Origin: Candidatus Treponema excrementipullorum
GTDB lineage: Bacteria > Spirochaetota > Spirochaetia > Treponematales > Treponemataceae
DNA length: 21,683 nucleotides
Direction of reading: 5' to 3'
Assembly (NCBI GenBank): GCA_018883625.1
Contig: JAHLFV010000191.1
Span: 1 to 21,683 of the forward strand
The position numbers and the translations under genes are program-made. The notes under the pieces were generated by a model that was given only the letters and a program-made list of their open reading frames with translations, was not told where the DNA came from and searched no databases. Positions 1 to 7,403 of the stretch are shown in pieces (the first letter of the stretch is position 1; the number at the start of each line of letters is the position of its first letter).

Positions 1-1377
1 GATTAAATCAACCCATTTATTATCATGTAGTTTTCTACATTCCCAAGCCCAATAATAAAGTAATCTAGATTTTTTTTCAAAATCATTATTTTTTGTAAAT
101 CCATCTAAAGCCTGTTGATAAAATTTGTTTCCAATTTCTATGTTCCCATTATGAATGTCTGATAAACCTTCTGTTGCAAGCAATACAAAAGATTCATCTT
201 TTTCTAAAGGTATCTTTTTTAAGATGTTCATTTGTTTATTTGCTTCTTCTAATTGATTGTCTCTGTATAAAGATACTACTAAATTATTTTGCAAACCAAA
301 ATTGTTTTTAGAAATTTTAAGTGCATCCAAGGTCATTTTTATAGATTTTTCTTCATCGTTAAATATAAGGGAATTAATATATGAATTCATTATTGCTGGT
401 TGTGGTGTAAATGGCTGGAAATAAAACCATTTTTCTGTTTGTTCCAATAATTTTTCAAAATCAGAGTTTTTATAAGCTATCCAAGAGTCAGCCTCAAATC
501 TACATGGTGTGTTAAATTTTGATAGATCAATTGGTTTGTTATATCTGTTTGTAATATACCGAACTTGTGCAATTATATTTTCATTCGGAAATTTTAAAGA
601 ATTAGATAATAATTTCATTCCTTTTTTTGAGTTACCGGAATTAAATTCCAATGTACCCATTGTTGCAAATAATTCATTTTCATTCGGTTTATGAATAATT
701 AAGTTTTTTGTGATTGAACTTCCTTTACGAAGTAATTTACTATTTATGCCGTAGGCTTGGCAAATAGAAATTTCTGTTGAAATACATAAAGGGTTGTTTT
801 TTAAATCATCGTTTTTATACAATAGCCATAAAGCGGCATCAATATTATTTCGCAAGAGATAGTATTTTACTAATGATCTTATTGAAAAAATATCGTTGGG
901 ATTCATACGTAACGCAAAATAAGAAGCTTTTTCTGCCTGCTTAATTTGACCAAGGCAAGAATAGTAATATGCTAAATCTGTCCAGATCGAAGGATCCGAA
1001 TAAAAATTGCGGGATATTTGTTTTAAGTTTCTAATTCGATCTTGAAAAGATATCTGATTTGTGTGTTTTTTTAAGAAATTTTGAAGGAAAATATTATTGT
1101 CTATAACATCAGAATGCTTATTCATAAGATAAGATACAGAATCAAAATATGATGGCGTATCTGCAATGTCAAAAAGATGTGATATCGCAATAATTTCAAC
1201 CGCTTGTGGAACGGTATTTTTTTTGTACCATGAGTTTTGCAGTTCAAAAAAATTTTTCTTTTCTTCTTCATTCATGTTTTTTACAGGCCACTCTGTGAAA
1301 GGCGTTAGTATATTTACATCATCAAAAGGAATCCAGCGAGGTAATAATTGTCTGTTGGAGAATTCTAAGTCGTTCAT
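1..1377 (-). CDS. TPR-repeat protein, partial (C-terminus beyond window)
   Basis: An open minus-strand frame of 459 codons runs from an ATG at 1377 to the window edge without a stop. The start overlaps the stop of the upstream kinase gene by ATGA, which decides the start and implies translational coupling. The N-terminal 110 residues contain the patch LLPRWIPFDD (about 11-20) and resemble no domain I can name. Helical tetratricopeptide-like repeats follow; the clearest is at about 128-162 (WTDLAYYYSCLG...QAEKASYFALRMNPND). There is no signal peptide or membrane segment, so it is probably cytosolic. TPR proteins are scaffolds for protein-protein contacts; an obvious inferred partner is the adjacent kinase. 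Base composition is very AT-rich, like the kinase and unlike hsdM. Function is unknown, and the missing C-terminus could carry an effector domain. Confidence 0.85.
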   Translation of the reverse strand, partial: MNDLEFSNRQLLPRWIPFDDVNILTPFTEWPVKNMNEEEKKNFFELQNSWYKKNTVPQAVEIIAISHLFDIADTPSYFDSVSYLMNKHSDVIDNNIFLQNFLKKHTNQISFQDRIRNLKQISRNFYSDPSIWTDLAYYYSCLGQIKQAEKASYFALRMNPNDIFSIRSLVKYYLLRNNIDAALWLLYKNDDLKNNPLCISTEISICQAYGINSKLLRKGSSITKNLIIHKPNENELFATMGTLEFNSGNSKKGMKLLSNSLKFPNENIIAQVRYITNRYNKPIDLSKFNTPCRFEADSWIAYKNSDFEKLLEQTEKWFYFQPFTPQPAIMNSYINSLIFNDEEKSIKMTLDALKISKNNFGLQNNLVVSLYRDNQLEEANKQMNILKKIPLEKDESFVLLATEGLSDIHNGNIEIGNKFYQQALDGFTKNNDFEKKSRLLYYWAWECRKLHDNKWVDLI

Positions 1378-2420
1378 TTTATTAATTTCAACTCCGCTTT
1401 TTCTGCCAAGATATTAATTTCAGTTATATATCGTTCTAAACTGTATTGCGAAAAGCCTTGGGCAATATTTTTTCTATGACCGCGTTGCCTGGGATCTGGA
1501 TGACACAAGGACTTTACTATGTTTGTAATTTGTTCTGCTACATCAGAAGTGACATAGTTAAGCAAAACTGTATTGAAGTCTATCATTATCTCCTCATAAA
1601 TTCTTATTAATCCGGGTAAGTCTGTTTCAAAACTATTTGTTACTGATAATATTTTCTTATCTTGTAATTTTTTTATCAAAATTGTAGAAAAAGAAAGATT
1701 TCCAAAATAGAAAAAAAATAAACTCCCAAAGGTATATAAATCCGCCGCAAATCTATCTGTAATATCTCCATGTGCTCTAAAATTATAAAATTGTTCGATG
1801 GCAGAATAATTTTGATCACCAGGAATTCCATCGTCATATAAAAAAGGATGACTTGCGTCAGAAGCCCTTCCAAGGTCTGAAAGTTTCGTTTCATTTTTAA
1901 ATACTAATGCATTAGAAGGCTTGATATCTTGGTGTGCGATTCCAGCATGATGTAATTGATTTATTCCAACAGCTATGTTATGGAGTGATCTAAAAATAAA
2001 GGCCAAGTCCAAATTGGTAAACTGCTCTTGAATATTTCTAATATTGCCGTCAGCCAATTCAAAAATAATATAATATACCCTTCCAAAAAAATCAGGAAAT
2101 CCATTTATTTGAACACTACCACTATCAATAGGTATAACAATTTTATTCATATGAGAATTTTTACATTTTTCCAGCAATTCTTTTTCAAAATTAAAAATTT
2201 CCAACTGTTGATTCAATATTTCGGGTTGTTTATCGGGGGAATAGTTAAGAACAACAGAAAAGTCAAATGCTTTTAAAAAAGCTTTTATTTCTCCTTTTTG
2301 TACAATATACCCAGAAGAAAAATTACCCCCTGTATTTTCTGGTCTTTTTGTTATTTTTGAAGTAACCGTCCAGCCATTATCTAATTGTAAATTTTCAAGA
2401 CACTCTACAGGTATACTCAT
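1374..2420 (-). CDS. Cytosolic Ser/Thr protein kinase (Hanks type)
   Basis: This 348-residue protein consists of little more than a eukaryotic-like kinase fold. Visible motifs in order are a glycine-rich segment at 31-37, the probable ATP-binding Lys50 in KAFLKAFD, the catalytic loop HQDIKPSN (163-170, with Asp165, Lys167 and Asn170), the metal-binding DLG (182-184, in place of DFG), SAIEQ (207-210, the APE position), DLYTFG (227-232) and a late Arg near 311-313. All the catalytic residues I can check are present, so it is predicted to be active. There is no transmembrane segment or PASTA/FHA sensor. The ribosome-binding site GAGAGGAG lies just upstream of the ATG. The gene sits 110 bp after hsdS and overlaps the TPR gene by ATGA. 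Its AT-rich composition suggests acquisition separately from hsdM. A role in phage defence or in regulating the restriction system is inferred from context only. Confidence 0.88.
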   Translation of the reverse strand: MSIPVECLENLQLDNGWTVTSKITKRPENTGGNFSSGYIVQKGEIKAFLKAFDFSVVLNYSPDKQPEILNQQLEIFNFEKELLEKCKNSHMNKIVIPIDSGSVQINGFPDFFGRVYYIIFELADGNIRNIQEQFTNLDLAFIFRSLHNIAVGINQLHHAGIAHQDIKPSNALVFKNETKLSDLGRASDASHPFLYDDGIPGDQNYSAIEQFYNFRAHGDITDRFAADLYTFGSLFFFYFGNLSFSTILIKKLQDKKILSVTNSFETDLPGLIRIYEEIMIDFNTVLLNYVTSDVAEQITNIVKSLCHPDPRQRGHRKNIAQGFSQYSLERYITEINILAEKAELKLIK

Positions 2421-2530
2421 ATTTTTCTCCTCTCAATTTATACAATTTAATAATAAAAAAATTATCATTCAAGAAATTTTTAAATTTTTTCTGAGAATAT
2501 TTAATTACGAAAAGAACCATTCAAATTCTT

Positions 2531-3709
2531 TCACACCTCAATTTCCCCGCTCATCAGCTTCGGTAGTATTGTATCACGGATTTGGGCAAGTTTACGGTTT
2601 TCTTTTATTTTTTCTGATTGTATTTTAAAAATTGGGGTCAGTGATGTTAAATAACTTTTCATTTCCTTTTTTTCAAGGATGGGAATGGGCAAAGATTTTA
2701 TTGTTCCCAGACTTAGATTTGCCTGAACTGCCTGTTGTATGCGTTTTGTATAATAATTGTTGTGCCAATTACCTATAAAAAAACTGTAAAGATATTCCGG
2801 TGAGATAATCTTTGTGTCGGAACGAATAATTGCAACTGCCTGATTTGTGTTTGCAGGAATAACAGATTCATCGATTAGCGCAAAACGCCCAAGTGTTCCG
2901 GCTATTGTAAAAACAATATCACCTGAATGTATAATTGAACGACCGAGCATTTTATTTGTTTCGTCATCTATAAATGAGATTTTATCAAAATCTACAGAAT
3001 GATTATCAAGAATTGATTCGGCTTTAATAAAATTAATCCCCGATTTTGCGAATGCCTTTCCTAAAGTTGTTGGCGTTGTTCCTTTTGTTATAGCAGTACA
3101 TAATTCTGACAAAGGGAGCATTTTAAATGTTTTGTTTTTGGGAAAAGTCTTTTCAAACAAACACCGGGCTTGTTCTTCCAGGTTTTTGCTGATTTGTCTG
3201 TTCAGTTCGATTTTGTCGTCCAGGGATTTTAAGACGCCGGCGATTTTCTTTTGGACGGTCAAGGGGGGGATGGTCACTTCTATATTATCAAATGTCTCTC
3301 TTGTGATTGTATCGAAAACCGACCCATGGGTGATAGTTTTGAGTTTCCTTACACTATTTTTGATAAGATAATAAATAAAAGTTTGGTCGTTATTTTCTTT
3401 TCCTCTAATACCATAACACGACTGGTTAAATGCCATTGGAAATGGAATCATAGCCATTTCTCCAACTGTTCCCCGTGCTGAAATAATAATATCATCTTTT
3501 TGCAGTAATGTTGTTGAACTATGTTCCAATCCTGCTTGTGTTATATATTTTTCTGTTTTATATACATAACGATTGTCATCATTAAAATCCTTTACGGAAA
3601 GCCATGGTATTTCTCCATTCCAATATTCAGGGACAGAGGTTTTAGGAGTTCCTCCACCAATAAGACTAATTTGAGAACTTAGTTTGCACTTTTTCCATTC
3701 GGTTTTCAT
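2531..3709 (-). CDS. hsdS: Type I restriction-modification specificity subunit HsdS
   Basis: This is a 392-residue protein of normal HsdS length. It has two target-recognition domains (about 5-148 and 195-345), each followed by a helical conserved region. The central one runs through IPPLTVQKKIAGVLKSLDDK (147-166) and a long helix to about 188. The C-terminal one includes NRKLAQIRDTILPKLMSGEI. In the family, HsdS joins two HsdM copies, recognises a bipartite DNA site and directs methylation, and with HsdR it directs cleavage. The DNA coding for the conserved regions looks GC-richer than that coding for the recognition domains, a common sign of domain exchange. The gene is separated from hsdM by a DUF3800 gene and a 600-bp spacer, so it may need its own promoter. 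The RBS before the ATG is weak (AGAG). The recognition sequence cannot be read from the protein. Confidence 0.95.
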   Translation of the reverse strand: MKTEWKKCKLSSQISLIGGGTPKTSVPEYWNGEIPWLSVKDFNDDNRYVYKTEKYITQAGLEHSSTTLLQKDDIIISARGTVGEMAMIPFPMAFNQSCYGIRGKENNDQTFIYYLIKNSVRKLKTITHGSVFDTITRETFDNIEVTIPPLTVQKKIAGVLKSLDDKIELNRQISKNLEEQARCLFEKTFPKNKTFKMLPLSELCTAITKGTTPTTLGKAFAKSGINFIKAESILDNHSVDFDKISFIDDETNKMLGRSIIHSGDIVFTIAGTLGRFALIDESVIPANTNQAVAIIRSDTKIISPEYLYSFFIGNWHNNYYTKRIQQAVQANLSLGTIKSLPIPILEKKEMKSYLTSLTPIFKIQSEKIKENRKLAQIRDTILPKLMSGEIEV

Positions 3710-3751
3710 TGTTTTCTCTTTGTCTCCTTTTGTCTCTGTCCGGGGCTTTTT

Positions 3752-3878
3752 GCGTTAGGGATTGGAGGGGCGGCACCTCAGGTGCCGTTGCACAGCAATG
3801 GAGCCGAAAGGCGGAACCCCGGAAAGCCCGACCGCCGGACTGCAAATTTTGACAGGCAGGCCGGCGGGAACGCCCTAA
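3752..3878. repeat. Hairpin-rich intergenic repeat element (REP/MITE-like)
   Basis: This GC-rich non-coding stretch of about 127 bp lies in AT-rich surroundings. It begins GCGTTAGGGATTGG and ends GGGAACGCCCTAA, so TTAGGG (3755-3760) and CCCTAA (3873-3878) form inverted ends. Inside are CGGCACCT/AGGTGCCG (3771-3787), TTGC-ACA-GCAA (3788-3798), a GCC-GAAA-GGC tetraloop hairpin (3803-3812), and CCGCCGG/CCGGCGG (3832-3838 with 3861-3867). Several helices of this kind suggest a structured RNA or DNA element, not random sequence. It resembles intergenic repeats I associate with Bacteroidales and Treponema genomes, but I cannot verify that. It has no open frame of note. Confidence 0.6.
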
Positions 3879-3880
3879 AT

Positions 3881-4081
3881 CTATGTTAACATCAATTCCT
3901 TCTTTCCAGCAGAAAAATCGACGATATTCATGCGAATAATTCCGTCATGGGATAAATCGATTTTGTTCAGGGACAGCACATATTTTGGCGCTGCATCTCT
4001 GATGGGACTGAAGGCCCAAAACACCCGGTGATTGTTTCGGGGGTTGTCATCAGTTAAGAAACCGTCAACAATTTTACACAA
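3881..4081 (-). pseudogene. Short ORF, possible RusA-like resolvase remnant
   Basis: This is a 66-codon frame beginning with TTG, with no convincing ribosome-binding site. The N-terminal stretch CKIVDGFLTDDNPRN followed by RVFWAFSP resembles the C-terminal third of RusA-type Holliday junction resolvases (Lys-x-x-x-Asp ... Asp-Asp pattern). The upstream residues that would carry the rest of that domain are missing: the frame closes at a stop near 4100. It ends two bases after the hairpin-rich repeat element. It may be a decayed fragment or a chance ORF; the family assignment is weak. Confidence 0.25.
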
Positions 4082-4314
4082 ATTTAAAAAGAAAACAAGT
4101 TAGTGTAAGATGAAGTTCCCTTATGCTTTATATACTGTAGACCCAAGAATTATCCGGATTTCTTTTCCGGTCGGCGGCATTCCCGGAACCTTTCTCCCGA
4201 TTCTCCGAGGAAGCGGTTTCATTTGACAAATTCTGCTTTTTGGCGTACCATGTACATAGATCCTCGTAGGATGAAAGTGGGCGTCGTGCCATGCGTTGCG
4301 AAAGCAACCTAGTC
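4082..4314. other. Unexplained spacer with hairpins, between DUF3800 and hsdS
   Basis: No recognisable gene lies here. Visible structure includes a perfect GTTGC-GAAA-GCAAC tetraloop hairpin at 4295-4308, ATCCT-CGT-AGGAT near 4258-4270, and an 8-bp inverted repeat GTGTAAGA/TCTTACAC (4103-4110 and 4313-4320) that bounds the stretch. On the minus strand TTGTTT, 16 bp, TAAAAT near 4075-4100 could serve as a promoter towards hsdS. The plus strand holds a 68-codon open frame (4109-4312) without a good start, which I do not call a gene. Confidence 0.35.
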
Positions 4315-5098
4315 TTACACAGGGTCTATTTTTTTTGCCTCAAGTGGATTTTTGGGGGAATAATAATTTTGGGGGTATTTGCCAAAATCAAAAATATCAT
4401 GAATCAGGCATATTTTATCCTGCAAAAAATTATAATAACGAAATTCACCGCGCTCATAGGCTCTTTGTATTGTCCACAGAACATAATCCGCTGCCTGTAA
4501 CAGAGGCTCTTCGCTTGTTTTTTGAATAAGAACTCTGATATTGCTTTTGCTTTCGGTTTTCCATTTTTGGTTAAATATGTGTATTGCATTTTGAATTGCT
4601 GAATTCATATTTTGTATGCGAACGGTGTTCCCCATAGAAGAAAAGTAGCAGTCAATTTCACTGTACAAATGCAGCCGGTTTTTCCAAAAGTTTTGTTACC
4701 AGGTATTCATAGATTTTGTCTTTCTTAAAATTAAATTTTCTTCTAAATAAGCTTTCGTTTTTTCGGGCAACAATGCAATAAAAGGTAAAATTTTCGGTTT
4801 TTAGAAGTTTAAAGACTTTTTCCCGAACCTCTGCACAGTCCTTATTGGCATGAAACATCTTTTTTGTGTTGGCAATAGATGGTATGGAACTTAAGTATTC
4901 ATCTTCTGCTATTTGTTTTTGCAAATTCCGTAAATCTGAGGCTACCTTTTTATGTTCTTCTGTTTCCAGATATCCTACTATAAAGACTTTACTTGCCGTT
5001 CCTTTCTCAATAAGGTTTATGCCCTTATGACCCAGAATATCCGGTTGGCCTGCTTCGTCAAAATAGTAGTACATCTTTTTATTTTCTGTTTTCTTCAT
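4315..5098 (-). pseudogene. DUF3800 family protein, interrupted by a frameshift
   Basis: Two frames together form one DUF3800-type protein of about 260 residues. The first (5098-4658) starts with YYYFDEAG, the family's N-terminal acidic motif, and contains MFHANKDCAEVREKVF. The second (from about 4680 to 4315) contains LLQAADYVLWTIQRAYE, the C-terminal Ala-Asp motif. The break is at a run of five A on the coding strand (4679-4683). Removing one A gives the natural join LLENRLHLYSEID in place of the observed LLEKPAAFVQ-stop. DUF3800 proteins are often found beside restriction-modification genes, and a nuclease-like activity has been suggested for them. The ATG lies two bases after the hsdM stop, so the genes are co-transcribed. 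Possible explanations are real gene loss, phase variation or a homopolymer read error. Confidence 0.82.
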
Positions 5099-5100
5099 TT

Positions 5101-6633
5101 TTATACCTTATACCCGATTGCCCCCAGATTTTTTCTGATTTCTTCTTCCAGTTCATGGGACTTTGCGAACATCTGCGAAAGTTCGGAAGTCAGGCGGCTC
5201 ATTTTCTCTTCAAAAGGCTCGCCGTCGTCTTCCCGGTCTTCAATGCCCACGTAACGGCCGGGGGTGAGGATGTAATCCTGCGCGGCAATGTCGGCGGTGG
5301 AAACGGCGGCGCAGAAGCCTTTGACGTCTTTAAGCGCGCCTTCCTGAAAGGCCGTAAATGTATCTGCCAGTTTTTGAATATCACTGTCGGTAAAATCCCT
5401 GTGTTTGCGGTCAACCATATAGCCCATTTTGCGGGCGTCGATAAACAGGGTTTTGCCTTTCTGTTTTTTGTCTTTTGTGATGAACCAGAGGGTGGCGGGA
5501 ATAGTGACCGAATAAAAAAGCTGCGGCGGCATGGCGATGATGCCTTCTATCAAATCGTCTTCGATAATCCGTTTGCGGATTTCGCCTTCGCCTCCCGTCT
5601 GGGATGAAAGTGCGCCGTTGGCAAGGACAAGACCGATTTTTCCGCCGGGCGCCAGGTGGTAAATCATGTGCTGAATCCAGGCAAAGTTGGCGTTTCCTGC
5701 GGGCGGAAGCCCGTACTTCCACCGGGGATCGTCTTTTAATTTTTCCTGTCCCCAGGGATTGTAGTTGAAGGGAGGATTGGCAAGGATATAGTCCGCCTTT
5801 AAGGTTTTGTGGAGGTCGTTGGTAAAGGTGTCGGCGTGGTAAGAACCCAAATCGGCGCCCAGTCCCCGGATTGTCAGATTCATGACCGCCATTTTCCAGG
5901 TGTCGGGATTGGCTTCCTGGCCGTAAATGGAAACGGCGTCCCTTTTGCCGGAATGGTCGGCGATGAACCGGGCGGACTGGACAAACATTCCCCCGGAACC
6001 GCAGCAGGGGTCGTAGACACGGGAATTGCCGTGGGGTTTCAGGACGGCGACAAGGGTGTTGACAATGCTGGAGGGCGTGTAAAACTCCCCTCCCCCTTTT
6101 CCTTCTTTTTCGGCAAATTGAGCGATGCAGTATTCGTAAGTGCGGCCCAAAAGATCGCGGTTGCCTTCGGTTTCGCTCATGTCCATGTTGGTAAAAAGGT
6201 CGACGACATCCCCCAGAACCTGTTTATCCAAATCGGGGCCGGCGTAGTTTTTGGGCAGCACGCCTTTGAGTTTTTTGTTGTCGGCTTCGATGGCACGCAT
6301 GGCGTCGTCGATGACGGTTCCGATTTCCGGTTTGTGGGCGGCGGCGGCGATTTTTGACCAGCGGGCGGCTTCCGGTACAAAGAAAACGTTTTCTTCAAGG
6401 TAGGCGTCGGGGTCGTTTTCAAAACCGTCGCCTTCCTGAACGAGCTGATTGTACTTTTTCTCAAAAGCGGCGGAAATGTATTTCAGGAAAATGAGTCCGA
6501 TAATGACGTTCCGGTATTCGGAAGCAGGGATATGTCCCCAAAGGACGCAGGCGGCGTCCCAGATTTGTTTTTCAAAACCGATATTGGCGGTGTTGCGGGG
6601 TTTCGCGGTTTCCGTTTTTTCTTTTTTTGCCAT
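5101..6633 (-). CDS. hsdM: Type I restriction-modification DNA methyltransferase HsdM
   Basis: This 510-residue protein is a typical HsdM. It has an N-terminal helical domain (about 18-150), the family hallmark GEFYTP (182-187), the S-adenosylmethionine-binding motif DPCCGSGG (208-215), and the catalytic motif NPPF (286-289) of N6-adenine methyltransferases. The C-terminal helical tail would bind HsdS. With HsdS it methylates adenine in a bipartite recognition site, and with HsdR it restricts unmodified DNA. The ATG is preceded by AAGGAT at good spacing. The gene is clearly GC-richer than everything around it, which suggests a different origin for this part of the locus. No HsdR gene is in the window. 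The long plus-strand frame inside it (5809-6357) is a GC-driven antisense shadow. Confidence 0.97.
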   Translation of the reverse strand: MAKKEKTETAKPRNTANIGFEKQIWDAACVLWGHIPASEYRNVIIGLIFLKYISAAFEKKYNQLVQEGDGFENDPDAYLEENVFFVPEAARWSKIAAAAHKPEIGTVIDDAMRAIEADNKKLKGVLPKNYAGPDLDKQVLGDVVDLFTNMDMSETEGNRDLLGRTYEYCIAQFAEKEGKGGGEFYTPSSIVNTLVAVLKPHGNSRVYDPCCGSGGMFVQSARFIADHSGKRDAVSIYGQEANPDTWKMAVMNLTIRGLGADLGSYHADTFTNDLHKTLKADYILANPPFNYNPWGQEKLKDDPRWKYGLPPAGNANFAWIQHMIYHLAPGGKIGLVLANGALSSQTGGEGEIRKRIIEDDLIEGIIAMPPQLFYSVTIPATLWFITKDKKQKGKTLFIDARKMGYMVDRKHRDFTDSDIQKLADTFTAFQEGALKDVKGFCAAVSTADIAAQDYILTPGRYVGIEDREDDGEPFEEKMSRLTSELSQMFAKSHELEEEIRKNLGAIGYKV

Positions 6634-6729
6634 GAGTTTAATCCTTATGTGGTTTTTTATTATGACACAAATAAATGTTTTTTTGTAGTCTTTTTGTTTA
6701 TGTAGGTAGATGGTTTTTGAAGGATGTTT

Positions 6730-6758
6730 TTTCTATGGTAATTTAGTAAATAAGTCAA
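6730..6758 (-). promoter_or_regulatory. Candidate sigma-70 promoter of the hsdM operon
   Basis: On the minus strand TTGACT (6758-6753) is followed after 17 bp by TAGAAA (6735-6730), about 100 bp upstream of the hsdM start. The -35 is near consensus and the -10 matches four of six positions. It would drive hsdM, the DUF3800 gene and possibly the genes beyond. Confidence 0.4.
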
Positions 6759-6837
6759 GTTCTTATTTTTTACTTGTGTTATGAGAAGCAACATATTAAA
6801 ATTGAAAACGGAGAGTATTGTTATTTGAGGGTTTGTA

Positions 6838-7263
6838 ATGAAAAGAAAATTATTTTTATGTATATGCTTTTTTCTTTGTTGTTTTACGTTTTCTCAAGAG
6901 TTAAGTCCAAAATGGATTGTGTCTCAAGATGAAAGTGCAATATGGAGACTTTATAAAACCGATAATATGTGGGTATATCTTCAACTTAATACAATGAATG
7001 GAACCATTTGTTTATTACAATATTCATTGGAGGAGTTAGGCGGTATTTATGGAATTATTAATTTTCAAGATTTAGTTAAAGATAATAATTATTTCCCAGG
7101 TCGTTTTACTTTATATCCAACAGAAAATATGTTTAATTATATTTTACTTGATCAATTTAATGGAAATAGCTGGCAGGTTCAGTGGAGTTTTGAGCCGGAA
7201 AATTGCTTGATTGTCCCTTTAGGTGTTTTAGATTCAGGTGATTCGGATTTTGAAAGTGATTAA
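6838..7263 (+). CDS. Small secreted protein of unknown function with repeated motif
   Basis: This is a 141-residue protein with a classic signal peptide: basic MKRK, a hydrophobic core rich in Cys and Phe, and probable cleavage after TFS or SQ near residue 20. The mature part contains two related units, TDNMWVYLQLNTMNGTICLL (about 41-60) followed by QYS, and TENMFNYILLDQFNGNSWQV (about 98-117) followed by QWS. The shared pattern is T-acidic-N-M-aromatic-x-Tyr-x-x-Leu...NG...Q-aromatic-S. I do not recognise a named family; similar motifs occur, as far as I recall, in short secreted Bacteroidetes proteins. It ends in an acidic tail. The RBS GAGGG lies about 8 bases before the ATG. The gene is AT-rich, points away from hsdM and stands alone. 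It is probably periplasmic or exported. Confidence 0.75.
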   Translation: MKRKLFLCICFFLCCFTFSQELSPKWIVSQDESAIWRLYKTDNMWVYLQLNTMNGTICLLQYSLEELGGIYGIINFQDLVKDNNYFPGRFTLYPTENMFNYILLDQFNGNSWQVQWSFEPENCLIVPLGVLDSGDSDFESD

Positions 7264-7403
7264 TTTGAAAATCTTAGACATGATTTTATTTGGACTTTGA
7301 GGTTTCTGTTTTCTATACCTGAATTTCTAGAAGTAACCAGTTTTTTTAATATGTCCTAGTTTGTTTCAGGTGCTTTCTTTCCCTAAAAAAGTCAAAAACA
7401 TTT

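Noticed and set aside
3752..3878. Integron attC site
   Set aside because: TTAGGG...CCCTAA has the opposite orientation to attC core boxes, and no integrase or gene cassettes are seen nearby.
5809..6357. Long plus-strand open frame (182 codons) opposite hsdM
   Set aside because: It is antisense to an unmistakable hsdM in GC-rich DNA, its product is low-complexity and Gly/Val-rich, and it matches no family.
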